Part shown: positions 1 to 7,760 of the stretch, piece by piece | Numbering within the stretch: the first letter of the stretch is position 1 | Layout: each line of letters opens with the position of its first letter | Assembly (NCBI GenBank): GCA_051008735.1 | Contig: JBPCXH010000167.1 | Span: forward strand, 1 to 11,638 | Length of the DNA: 11,638 bases | Reading direction: 5' to 3' | Source: J054 sp051008735 | GTDB lineage: Bacteria > Pseudomonadota > Gammaproteobacteria > Steroidobacterales > GCA-2729495 | The notes under the pieces: model-generated | What the model was told of the DNA's origin: nothing | The model's database searches: none | Seen by the model: the letters and a program-made list of their open reading frames with translations, nothing else | Made by a program: the position numbers and the translations under genes

Positions 1-425
1 CAACACGCACAGCCGAAGGTGTGCAGCGTGACTTCGAAACCAGTGAGGGTGGCCAGGGCACTGTGGTGCGCCAGGGCGATGAACGTGCCTTTGTGGCCGA
101 ATCCAGCGGGGGCGATGTCTATGCCGGTCGCGACGGCGAGGTCTACAAAAAAACTGAGGACGGCTGGAGCCAGGTAGAAAATCCGGCACCCGATAGCCAG
201 GCGAGCCAGCAGCGCGCACAGGCGGCTGAGCGAGAGCGGGCTGCGGAGCAATCACGCGCAGCAGCGGAACGTGAGCGGGCCCGATCGGCCAGCAACTATG
301 ATCGGAGCCGGCTGGATCGCGACTACGGCAACCGCTCGCGAGGTTACCAGCGCTATGGCAATCATCAACGGGCCCGCCGGCAAGGCGGTTTTGGCGGACG
401 CGGCGGCGGGCGGCGCCGACGCTAG
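1..425 (+). CDS. C-terminal part of an Arg/Gly-rich hypothetical protein (5' end outside window)
   Basis: The reading frame is open from the left edge and ends at the TAG at 423-425, so this is the tail of a longer protein. A GTG at 21 is only an in-frame valine: the codons before it are open and no ribosome binding site precedes it. The visible part has a short segment rich in Gly, Asp and Glu with the pattern V-Y-A-G-R-D-G-E-V-Y, then an Ala/Gln/Glu/Arg helical stretch (QQRAQAAERERAAEQ and similar, likely coiled coil), then a basic tail rich in Tyr, Arg and Gly that ends in RRRR. Similar tails with a 'GRDGxVY' repeat occur in secreted hypothetical proteins of gammaproteobacteria, some annotated as carbohydrate-binding; that link is from memory and weak. 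The Arg/Gly tail could also bind nucleic acid or an anionic envelope polymer. No function is assigned. The gene is convergent with the helicase gene next door, with only 9 bases between the stops. Confidence 0.7.
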   Translation, partial: TRTAEGVQRDFETSEGGQGTVVRQGDERAFVAESSGGDVYAGRDGEVYKKTEDGWSQVENPAPDSQASQQRAQAAERERAAEQSRAAAERERARSASNYDRSRLDRDYGNRSRGYQRYGNHQRARRQGGFGGRGGGRRRR

Positions 426-434
426 AGATTCAGC

Positions 435-1817
435 CTACAGGCGCCGGACCCGAAAGGATCGACCTTTGAGCTTACCTTCAGTGAGCTTGGTCAAAGCAGC
501 TTTGGCGACGTCGCGATGCACGGCTACATAAGTGCGCAAATCGAAACGATCGATTTTGCCCACCTGATTGCCGGACACACCACCGCCGGCCGTCAATGCA
601 CCCAGGATATCCCCGGGGCGTAATTTTCTTTTCTTGCCGCCGTCAATGAGCAGAGTGACCATCGCCGGTGGGTTCGGTCGTTTTTCCAGGTGCCGCTCCG
701 GTGGCAGGGCTTCATCGGTAATCTGCCGGTCAAGATACTCCGCCAGCTGGTCGACGCGGCGGCGCTCCTTGTCCGAATAGAAGGTGAAAGCCATGCCCTG
801 GCTGCCGGCCCGGCCTGTGCGACCCACACGATGCACGTGTACTTCAGGATCATTCGCCGGCTGGTAATTGATGACGGCGTCCAGGGCGTCGATATCCAGG
901 CCGCGCGCGGCCACATCCGTGGCCACCAGCACCGACACGCTCTTATTCGCAAAGCGCACCAGGGTCTGGTCACGATCTCGCTGATCCAGATCGCCATGCA
1001 GGGCCAGCACACTGAAACGCCGGCGCCGCAACTCCGCGGCCACCTCCTGAGTTTCAATTTTGGTGTTGCAGAACACCACGGCTGACTCCGGCCGATGCTT
1101 CAGCAGCAAGACCTGCAAAGCCGCCTGGCGATGCGCTTCGTCCTTGACCGGATAAAAATGCTGTTCAATGGTGCTGTCGTCATGACTGTCCACCGCCTCC
1201 ACCATCACCGGCTCGTGCAACACATCCTCGGCGATAAACTGTATGGCTTCAGGATAAGTCGCACTGAACAACAAGGTCTGTCGTTGCACCGGCATTTGTT
1301 CAACAATCGCTTCCAGGGTGTCCTGAAAGCCCATGTCGAGCATGCGATCAGCTTCGTCCAGCACCAGGGTCGACACCTCATCCAGGTCTAAGGTTTCCTT
1401 ACGCAGGTGGTCTTCAATACGCCCGGGGGTGCCAACAATGACATGGGCACCGTGAGTCAGTGAATTCGCCTGTGGCGTAAACGGCTGACCACCGCACAGG
1501 GTCAGAACTTTAATATTCGGCGTGGTGCGCGCCAGCTCCCGTATCGCCTTGGCCACCTGGTCGGCCAGTTCACGCGTGGGGCACAGCACCAATGCCTGCA
1601 CCGCACGCTGCTCAGCCTGCAACTTCATCAGCAAACCCAAGCCGAAAGCCGCCGTCTTGCCCGAGCCCGTTTTGGCCCGGGCAATCACGTCCTTGCCGGT
1701 CAGGATAGGCGGCAACGCCAGGGCCTGAATGGGCGTCATGGCGGCATAGCCCAGCGAGGCAAGATTCTGCAGGACCTCGGCGGGGAGGTTCAGGCTGGCG
1801 AATGAGTTTGAGGTCAC
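435..1817 (-). CDS. dbpA: ATP-dependent RNA helicase DbpA (DEAD-box)
   Basis: This is a cytoplasmic DEAD-box helicase. In the DbpA family the C-terminal RNA-binding domain targets the enzyme to 23S rRNA hairpin 92 during assembly of the large ribosomal subunit. Motifs seen in order: Q-motif region with TPIQ (28-31), motif I AKTGSGKT (48-55), motif Ia PTRELA (80-85), TPGR (130-133), DEAD (154-157), SAT (185-187), motif V VATDVAARGLDI (298-309) and motif VI HRVGRTGRAG (329-338). Residues 385-460 match the DbpA-type RNA-recognition domain: R-K-L-R-P-G-D-I-L-G-A at 397-407, then G-x-V-G-K-I-D and a basic C-terminus. Length (460) is close to E. coli DbpA. The start is a GTG with AGGA about 8 bases upstream on the coding strand; the next in-frame ATG (residue 27) would delete part of the Q motif. 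It diverges from the receiver-domain gene across a 138-base gap. Function is confident; the specific DbpA name rests on the C-terminal domain. Confidence 0.95.
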   Translation of the reverse strand: MTSNSFASLNLPAEVLQNLASLGYAAMTPIQALALPPILTGKDVIARAKTGSGKTAAFGLGLLMKLQAEQRAVQALVLCPTRELADQVAKAIRELARTTPNIKVLTLCGGQPFTPQANSLTHGAHVIVGTPGRIEDHLRKETLDLDEVSTLVLDEADRMLDMGFQDTLEAIVEQMPVQRQTLLFSATYPEAIQFIAEDVLHEPVMVEAVDSHDDSTIEQHFYPVKDEAHRQAALQVLLLKHRPESAVVFCNTKIETQEVAAELRRRRFSVLALHGDLDQRDRDQTLVRFANKSVSVLVATDVAARGLDIDALDAVINYQPANDPEVHVHRVGRTGRAGSQGMAFTFYSDKERRRVDQLAEYLDRQITDEALPPERHLEKRPNPPAMVTLLIDGGKKRKLRPGDILGALTAGGGVSGNQVGKIDRFDLRTYVAVHRDVAKAALTKLTEGKLKGRSFRVRRL

Positions 1818-1955
1818 GGGGATCCTGCCGGGCGGGGCGCGACCGCTATCTTATGCCAGTCAGCGGAGTGTGCGCAGGGTCGAGGTTTTTTTCAGGCGAA
1901 TCAACGCTAGAATCAGGACAGGGGATACCACCGCCATGGTTCCGAGGGACGACCG

Positions 1956-3275
1956 ATGGCCCATAGATCTGCACTGATCGTTGACGATTCACGCACGGCC
2001 CGGGCCGTGCTGGCGAGCGTCCTCGAGAAACACGCAGTGGCTGTGGATATGGCCGAATCCGCCGAGGACGCCCTGGAACGCCTGGGGCATACCCGCCCCG
2101 ATGTGATCTTCATGGACCACCAGATGCCGGGCATGGACGGGCTTCAGGCCGTGCAAGCCATCAAGGCAAACCCGACGACAGCCACCATTCCAATCATGAT
2201 GTACACCTCCCAGGAAGGGGAGTTGTACGTTGGCCAGGCTCGAGCCCTGGGCGCGGTGGGCGTGCTGCCGAAGCAGATCAAGCCCGTGGAAGTTTCCGCG
2301 CTACTCGAATCCCTGCACCTGATTCCGCCGCAACCGGCCGACGACATCGAAGTCGAGATCATCCCACCGGAAGATGCCGCGAATGCAACGTCGGGCGACC
2401 AAGCGACGCCGTCGAACGGCGACTGGCCCGAGATGCATCGCTGGCTGGAACAAGTGCTGGATCAGCACGGTCAGGATTTGCGTCTTGAAATCGAAAAAAC
2501 CATGCAGCGACTGCTCGACGAGCAAACGGCCGAACATGGTCCACCGCGCCGACGACGCACAGACAACTTGCGCTGGTGGCAGCTGCCATTGAACTGGGTA
2601 ATCGTGGCCCTGGCTTTAGTCGCCGGCGTGCTGGTCTGGCTGCAACTGGACAGTCAGCAAGACCTGGCCGTCGCGGCTGAAAAAAATGCCGCCCTGGCTG
2701 CGGAACTGGAAGCACAACGCGCCTTGGGTCGGGATAACGACCAACTGCGTGACCGACTGGATGCCGAAATCGCGGTGCAGGACGGGCAGTTCGATCAGTT
2801 TGTCAGTGCCCTGGAGTGGACGGCGAATCAGTCAGCACCCTACGCCGCCGACGAAGTGCCCCTGGGCGACCAGCGCCTGCAGATTATTGACGGCCTGGTA
2901 CAGAGGCTATTGTCAGTGGGCTTCACCGGCACCATCGAAGTGGCCAGTCATATGGGGGATTTCTGCTACCGCAGCGGTGGCGGCGGCGAACTGGAGCCGG
3001 CGCCCGGCAACACGCCGGTCCCGGACTGTGACCAGGTCGGCCTGCCGCGGGCCGCCGCGCAGCAGGCCGCGTCCCGGCAGTCCGTGGCTTTTGCCAATTA
3101 CCTGGCCGCGCTGGAGAATCAGGACCTGTCGCCCGTTCGTGTGATCGTAGACAGCTTCGGCAACAGCCAACCGCGCTACACCTACCCCATCGTCACACAG
3201 GGCACCACTGCCGGTGAATGGAACAGCATTGCGCGCCGAAATAACCGGGTGGAGATCCGCCTGGTGCCTGAGTAA
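1956..3275 (+). CDS. Membrane-anchored receiver-domain protein with divergent OmpA-like C-terminus
   Basis: Residues 1-122 form a CheY-like receiver domain with all key residues: acidic pair D10/D11, phospho-acceptor D54 in FMDHQMPGMDG, T84, and K106 in LPKQ. Residues 125-200 are an acidic linker with a likely amphipathic helix (160-192). A basic RRRR patch (198-201) precedes one hydrophobic helix at about 212-229, so by the positive-inside rule the receiver is cytoplasmic and the rest periplasmic. Residues 233-275 are Ala/Glu/Gln/Leu-rich, a likely coiled coil. Residues 300-439 resemble an OmpA-like peptidoglycan-binding fold: G-F-T-G-T-I-E-V strand, F-A-N-Y-L helix, and a terminal ARRNNRVEIRLVPE close to the NRRVEI ending of that family. 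The usual GHTD and LSxxRA signatures are altered, so peptidoglycan binding is uncertain. There is no DNA-binding or enzymatic output domain. The ATG has GAGGGA about 7 bases upstream. No histidine kinase lies in the window. Role is inferred: transmitting a phosphorylation signal to an envelope structure. Confidence 0.85.
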   Translation: MAHRSALIVDDSRTARAVLASVLEKHAVAVDMAESAEDALERLGHTRPDVIFMDHQMPGMDGLQAVQAIKANPTTATIPIMMYTSQEGELYVGQARALGAVGVLPKQIKPVEVSALLESLHLIPPQPADDIEVEIIPPEDAANATSGDQATPSNGDWPEMHRWLEQVLDQHGQDLRLEIEKTMQRLLDEQTAEHGPPRRRRTDNLRWWQLPLNWVIVALALVAGVLVWLQLDSQQDLAVAAEKNAALAAELEAQRALGRDNDQLRDRLDAEIAVQDGQFDQFVSALEWTANQSAPYAADEVPLGDQRLQIIDGLVQRLLSVGFTGTIEVASHMGDFCYRSGGGGELEPAPGNTPVPDCDQVGLPRAAAQQAASRQSVAFANYLAALENQDLSPVRVIVDSFGNSQPRYTYPIVTQGTTAGEWNSIARRNNRVEIRLVPE

Positions 3276-3374
3276 AGGCGACAGGACGCGGAACAGAAAG
3301 CCTGTTTGTGGTTTGGGAAATAGTCAGAACCGGGCATCAACGCAACCCGATCCCCGCGTGCAAATCAGACCACG

Positions 3375-5030
3375 TCAGCCCTGCCGCGCGCCCGACTCCC
3401 AACCGTTAATGATGTCTGCCCACTTGGCGTCCACGCGCTCGAAGGCCTCGGGCGCACCGGCCTCAAGCAGCGACAGGTTAGTGGGTGGATAGCTTGCCGG
3501 CCCCCCCTCTTCGGGCCACTGGCGGGTGGCATCAATAACCACCTTGCTGGTGCGGCTGCGGACGGGTTGGCTGGGATCCAGCGGCAATCCGGGCAGATTC
3601 TGGAATGTCTTCATGGCCGGTTCCGGCTGCCAGCGGGAACTCATGGCCGCAATAACCTGTGAGATATCCATCACGTCCACATCCTTATCCACCACGATCA
3701 CCACTTTGGCCACCGGGTTAAAGCGACCCAGTTTTTCGCCCACCGCCAGTCCTTGCCCCGGCTTCGTCTTGTCGATGCTCACGTACATGATGTTCACCAC
3801 CCGATTGCGGTAATACATGTCCGTGACCTCGGGCGAAAAGCGCTGCGCGAACAACAGTGCCGAGGCCAGGCCCGCCGCAGAGACAGGGCCGCGATCGACC
3901 CCGGTAAAGCTGTTGTGCATCCAGGGATCGCGCCGATGCGTGACCGTAGTGACATTCATGTACCAGGCCATCTCGCCACCGCCCTGGTAGCCCAGTCCCT
4001 CCCCGTAAGGTCCTTCGGCCTCACTCTCCTGCAGAGGGATCTCGCCCTCGATGACCATCTCCGACTGGGCGGGAATCATAAAATCGTTGCTTTCGCTCTG
4101 AATCACTTCCAGGGCTCTGCCGCGCAGACCACCCGCCACGGCGAGCTCATCCACCGGTTTGTTGCCCGCGCGCCCGGCCGCTCGCGAACCGCTGACCAGA
4201 TACACGATGGGCTCCTGACCGAGTACGAGGGACACTTTTGCTGTCTTCTCGCCCCGCTTGCGCGCCGCATCCAGCATGCGCCAGCCCGTCTGCCCCTCGC
4301 CCGGGCTCACGGCAATTTTGCGGGGACCTTTAAGCTGGCAACGGTAAGTGCCGAGGTTCACACCCATCTTCGGATGCCTGGTGAATACGGAGGCCGTATT
4401 GACGTAGCGACCCCCGTCGGCCGGGTTCACTTGCAGGAAAGCAAAGCGCGTCATATCAATTTCGTCGCCCTTCAAGACCACTTGCTTGCACAGGGCCTGC
4501 TCGCGAGTGACGGTAACGGGCGCAATCTCCGGGAAGCGCCCGCCATTCGCACGCGCCATCGCAATAAGATGCGCCCGCGCTTTGCGCAGTGTGGCCATGC
4601 CACCGGCGGGATCGGGCTCCAGACCAAAGACCAGCGCCTCGGCATCCCAGTGGCCCAGCAAATTGCCCACCACCGGGCCCTTGAGCCACTCGCCATTGAT
4701 TTTCACTTCATCGAAGACAACGGCCGGCGCGCCTTCGGCACTGTAGCGCTCCGTCAGGCGATACATCAGTGCCGTCGCCTCGTAAGCATCCTGGTCCACA
4801 CGCGCGATCCGCACGACACGGCCTCGCGCATCAAGGGCATCAATGGCCTCACGCAAGGTGTCGTAGGGACCGACGGTCGTCGCGGCAGTCGCTGTCTTCG
4901 GTGGCGATGCGGTGCCGGCCGTAACACTGCAGCCGGCGGTGGCGGCCGCCAGACCAGCGGTGGTGGTGGCGATGAACCCGCGTCGTGACACGCGCGGGCT
5001 GTCGACTGATTCCGGTTTCGCTTTGGGCAT
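3375..5030 (-). CDS. Tat-exported UbiD-family decarboxylase
   Basis: UbiD-family enzymes are prenylated-FMN-dependent (de)carboxylases acting on aromatic or alpha,beta-unsaturated acids; the cofactor is made by UbiX. Family features seen: residues 209-232 with V-N-T-A-S-V-F and N-L-G-T-Y-R-C-Q (Arg230 in the position of the family's catalytic Arg), R-K-I-A-V-S-P-G (237-244), E-M-V-I-E-G (324-329) and E-G-P-Y-G-E (339-344), the last two carrying the conserved acidic residues, then a C-terminal Rossmann-like part with K-V-V-I-V-V-D-K-D (442-450). The mature region has the usual length of about 500 residues, preceded by an extra 50-residue N-terminus: S-R-R-G-F-I (15-20), a hydrophobic Ala/Thr stretch, and T-A-G-C (31-34), which looks like a twin-arginine signal with a possible lipobox at Cys34. 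GGAGA lies about 6 bases before the ATG. No ubiX or partner subunit is in the window and the substrate is unknown. It is convergent with the receiver-domain gene and divergent from the barrel gene. Confidence 0.88.
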   Translation of the reverse strand: MPKAKPESVDSPRVSRRGFIATTTAGLAAATAGCSVTAGTASPPKTATAATTVGPYDTLREAIDALDARGRVVRIARVDQDAYEATALMYRLTERYSAEGAPAVVFDEVKINGEWLKGPVVGNLLGHWDAEALVFGLEPDPAGGMATLRKARAHLIAMARANGGRFPEIAPVTVTREQALCKQVVLKGDEIDMTRFAFLQVNPADGGRYVNTASVFTRHPKMGVNLGTYRCQLKGPRKIAVSPGEGQTGWRMLDAARKRGEKTAKVSLVLGQEPIVYLVSGSRAAGRAGNKPVDELAVAGGLRGRALEVIQSESNDFMIPAQSEMVIEGEIPLQESEAEGPYGEGLGYQGGGEMAWYMNVTTVTHRRDPWMHNSFTGVDRGPVSAAGLASALLFAQRFSPEVTDMYYRNRVVNIMYVSIDKTKPGQGLAVGEKLGRFNPVAKVVIVVDKDVDVMDISQVIAAMSSRWQPEPAMKTFQNLPGLPLDPSQPVRSRTSKVVIDATRQWPEEGGPASYPPTNLSLLEAGAPEAFERVDAKWADIINGWESGARQG

Positions 5031-5598
5031 GCTCGGTCTCCGTCAGTGGCCTTTCGAACATAGCACAGGGCGCTGCGAATTCCGGGCAGCACTGTCCTTG
5101 GCCTCCCCGCTCGTCACCGTACCCGAAGGGCAACCACCCGGCTCGATGCAGACGCGGTTCACTGCATCAGGAAGCAGGGCCGGGAAAATCTGCCGGCCGA
5201 TGGCGTCTGACGGAGAGAACTTCGAACTGTTGAAAGCCAGCGCCAGGTTTTTTTCCCGGCAGATCGGCGACACCAAAATCTTCGCCCAGCGCCCGGGCGA
5301 GAAAGGTTCCCCGTGCCAGGCTGACGGGTGGAAACACTCTTCCCGGGGGGACTGCCGCAGCGGACTGTCGCAGGCGTTTTCAGGCCGACAAAACAGTCGT
5401 CACCAGAAAACGGCAGGCTGAACGTGAATAAATCATTTAAAACAATAGCTTAAAATTAATCCTCCCAAACCGGGAACGGCCCTGTATTTGGCACCTCAGG
5501 CATCTGATCGGCAGGGTTTCCTACAACTAGACCCAATTCACATAAGCACCGGAACTCGCTCATTAAAATTAGCAATTCCATAGACTTAGGCGATTTGC
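5031..5598. other. 568-base intergenic region between divergent genes; AT-rich promoter segment on the right
   Basis: No convincing intact gene is seen. The left two thirds (5031-5420) are GC-rich. On the minus strand two open stretches in different frames abut at a run of seven A/T at 5249-5255, and their third codon positions are GC-rich. This could be the remains of a small gene, but I recognise no family and it may be chance. From about 5423 to 5460 the sequence turns strongly AT-rich (TTTAAAACAATAGCTTAAAA), a likely promoter area for the barrel gene on the plus strand. An imperfect inverted repeat follows at 5473-5521: GGAA/TTCC outer arms, CCCTG/CAGGG middle arms, and TCAG/CTGA inner arms with a GCAT loop. 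It could fold in the 5' leader. I found no good sigma-54 site and no second copy of the GEMM consensus here. Confidence 0.4.
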
Positions 5599-7704
5599 GT
5601 GCCTCTCACTGGCTGCCCAGATATCCCCAACCGGCGGGTAACGGCGCTGCGCTGCTTTTGCGTAGCCCTCGCCGTTGTATTGCCCGTGCTAACGGCGGGC
5701 AATGCATGGGGTGATGGGCATGGACCGGCGGTTCTGGCTGTGGATCCTCAGCCGACTGAAATATCAGACGCTGCCTCTCCGGCACCGCAAGTCGCCGCCG
5801 ACGTGCCTGAGCCTGAGAATGAAGGCTACACCGACCAGTATTTGTTTGAAGGCGAACTGGCGGTTTTTGACGACGGTGAAACCGTCGATAACCAACCCTA
5901 TGGGCAACGATTATTTGCCACAGAATTGATCTACTACCGCACCGATGACGATGTGCTGGGCGATGATCTCGAACAGGGCATCAGCACACTCTGGCGACGC
6001 GAAACCCAGAATTGGGGCGTTGTGGAGGCAGACCTGCTGGTGTCCGACATTGACAGCAGCTATCTGGGTCGAGAAGGCAGCAAGACGGACATGCTATTTA
6101 CCGTCCGACAATCTGCCATGCCCGTCTCCGATATCCTGACCCTGGACAATACATTCGGCCACCACCGAACCCGGGTCAGCTCCCTGCTGCACGGTGGTTT
6201 TCGCTATCGACTCCCCAGCTCGGCCATACTCGGCTCCACCACCGCCCTGACAGGCATTGATTCCCGCCTGCGGTTCTCAACCGGCAAGACGGGCGTGTAC
6301 AGGGGGTTCGCTCTGCCGCAATTCGAAGAAACAGGGGGTCGCCTGTCAACCCTGGCTTACGAAACCCGGGTCAAGGAGGATTTCGAGCTAGGTGCCGAGG
6401 TCGCGTGGGTCGACGGTGACTCGGATGTGCGTGACCACACGAGCTTACTGCTGGCGGGACGCTACGAACTGCCTGATGGCAGCCAGGAGCACTCGGCTCG
6501 CCTGCTCGGGGATGACGATGGCAATTTTGGACTCTGGGCCGATAGCTTTCAGGAATTGCGCGGCGGTCAGACGATCCGCTACGGGGGCTTTTACGTCGAT
6601 CCTGAACTGACCTGGACAGATGAGCCCATCGCCTCAGATCAGATGGGTCTCTACCTGCGAGGCGATACGGACGGTTATCGCTATAGCCTGTCCGGTGGCT
6701 ATGACTATATGGAGATAGGCCTCAACAACTCCGACAGCCTCGGCTCTACCAAGTCACATTCCACATTCTTTAGCAGCAACCTGCGCGCGACGCGCAATAT
6801 CAGTCTGGGCCTGAATGGCACTGCAGCCCTGCGGAAATTTACCGGCGGGCTCGTCGAAGATGATCAAGTTGCCTGGCGTGTCAACAGCTTCGCTGGCCTG
6901 ACAACCGTTTTGGGGCAAGCCCGCCTGGAACTCACCAATGCCGAATTAAACAGTGATATCAGTACAACGGAACGCAGCCAAAAGGGTATCTGGACCAGTT
7001 TCGACTGGCGTCTGCCGCAGGGCTTGCGCTTCACGAACGAGTTGAGGATTGAATGGAATGATGACGTGCGCGGGGAGACCCGCCGCGATGAGATATCCGC
7101 ACTGACCCGCTACGACCTGCTGGACAATGTATCAATCGGGCTGAACGCCTCGCTCTATCGTACCGATGGAAACTCATTCAACGCGGACGATGGCTACAGC
7201 TTCAATGCTGATGCACGCTGGGCTTTTCTCAGAAATTGGTATGCCAGCCTTAACGCCAGCTACAACGTAGCAACCTATGATTTTGACGCCGGCGGCCTGC
7301 TGATAAACAACAAGACCGCCGGAAGCAATAGCATCTGGCTAAACATTGGTTACTCGAGAAGTTCCGGCCGACCCTTCCAAACATTCGGTCGCACCACGGG
7401 TAAGCTGGGCACCGGTCGCATCAGTGGCCAGGTGTTCCTGGACGAGAACCGCGACTCTATCCGTCAGCCGACAGAAACAGCGGCAGCAGGCGTTTTGATT
7501 CTGCTTGATGGCCGTTATGAGACTCGCACCGATTCACAGGGGCGCTACTCTTTCACACGCGTGCCTACCGGCCGGCATGAAGTGCAACTGCTCACTGAAG
7601 ACGTACCCTTACCCTGGGGACTTGAAGATGAACGCGCCCGGCCGGTGGAAATCGGCTTCCGACGCGACTCCATACTCGCCTTTCCGCTGCAGAGGATGAA
7701 CTAG
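5599..7704 (+). CDS. Outer-membrane beta-barrel protein with C-terminal SdrD-B/Cna-B-like domain; candidate usher
   Basis: Residues 11-38 form a Sec signal peptide: basic N-R-R, hydrophobic core, likely cleavage after NAWG. A Pro/Glu-rich spacer (45-75) follows. Residues 80-590 are made of alternating short amphipathic segments rich in Tyr, Trp, Gly and Asp, such as Y-R-Y-S-L-S-G-G-Y-D-Y and L-N-A-S-Y-N-V, as expected for a large outer-membrane barrel. Residues 605-700 form a separate domain beginning G-R-I-S-G-Q-V-F-L-D-E-N-R-D and containing T-D-S-Q-G-R-Y-S-F and V-P-T-G-R-H-E-V, the pattern of SdrD-B/Cna-B (carboxypeptidase-regulatory-like) beta-sandwiches. Some divergent fimbrial ushers end in such a domain, and a chaperone-like gene lies 56 bases away tail to tail, so a subunit-exporting usher is the best guess. 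It is shorter than classical FimD/PapC ushers (about 800 residues), and I cannot confirm the usher N-terminal or plug domains. The GTG start is chosen because it gives the whole signal peptide; TTAGG lies about 8 bases upstream. Alternative: another porin-like export or anchor protein. Confidence 0.72.
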   Translation: MPLTGCPDIPNRRVTALRCFCVALAVVLPVLTAGNAWGDGHGPAVLAVDPQPTEISDAASPAPQVAADVPEPENEGYTDQYLFEGELAVFDDGETVDNQPYGQRLFATELIYYRTDDDVLGDDLEQGISTLWRRETQNWGVVEADLLVSDIDSSYLGREGSKTDMLFTVRQSAMPVSDILTLDNTFGHHRTRVSSLLHGGFRYRLPSSAILGSTTALTGIDSRLRFSTGKTGVYRGFALPQFEETGGRLSTLAYETRVKEDFELGAEVAWVDGDSDVRDHTSLLLAGRYELPDGSQEHSARLLGDDDGNFGLWADSFQELRGGQTIRYGGFYVDPELTWTDEPIASDQMGLYLRGDTDGYRYSLSGGYDYMEIGLNNSDSLGSTKSHSTFFSSNLRATRNISLGLNGTAALRKFTGGLVEDDQVAWRVNSFAGLTTVLGQARLELTNAELNSDISTTERSQKGIWTSFDWRLPQGLRFTNELRIEWNDDVRGETRRDEISALTRYDLLDNVSIGLNASLYRTDGNSFNADDGYSFNADARWAFLRNWYASLNASYNVATYDFDAGGLLINNKTAGSNSIWLNIGYSRSSGRPFQTFGRTTGKLGTGRISGQVFLDENRDSIRQPTETAAAGVLILLDGRYETRTDSQGRYSFTRVPTGRHEVQLLTEDVPLPWGLEDERARPVEIGFRRDSILAFPLQRMN

Positions 7705-7760
7705 ATTATTTATCAGGCGCGCTCAATGCGCATCCAGCCGCGGTGGACCGGATTCAGCTG

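Noticed and set aside
3276..3374. AACAG/CTGTT inverted repeat after the receiver-domain gene as a terminator
   Set aside because: Only 5 pairs, AT-containing stem, and no T-run on either side.
3753..4988. Long 411-residue open frame on the plus strand
   Set aside because: It lies wholly opposite the UbiD-family gene, which has clear family motifs; the plus-strand product has no recognisable family, is His/Arg/Ala-biased and looks like a shadow of a GC-rich gene.
5300..5400. Second GEMM, cobalamin or glycine riboswitch upstream of the barrel gene
   Set aside because: Fragments such as GGGTGGAAACACTC and GGAGAG look suggestive, but the conserved blocks of none of these riboswitches occur in order.
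4912..5421. 169-residue plus-strand open frame spanning the UbiD start and intergenic region
   Set aside because: It overlaps the Tat signal coding region on the other strand, has no good ribosome binding site and no recognisable motif.
5488..5506. TGGCAC as a sigma-54 -24 element
   Set aside because: The matching GC of the -12 element is at the wrong spacing (8 rather than 10 bases between GG and GC).
7705..7760. GCGC...GCGC repeat between the convergent barrel and chaperone genes as a bidirectional terminator
   Set aside because: The stem is about 4 bp and lacks a T-run; too weak to call.
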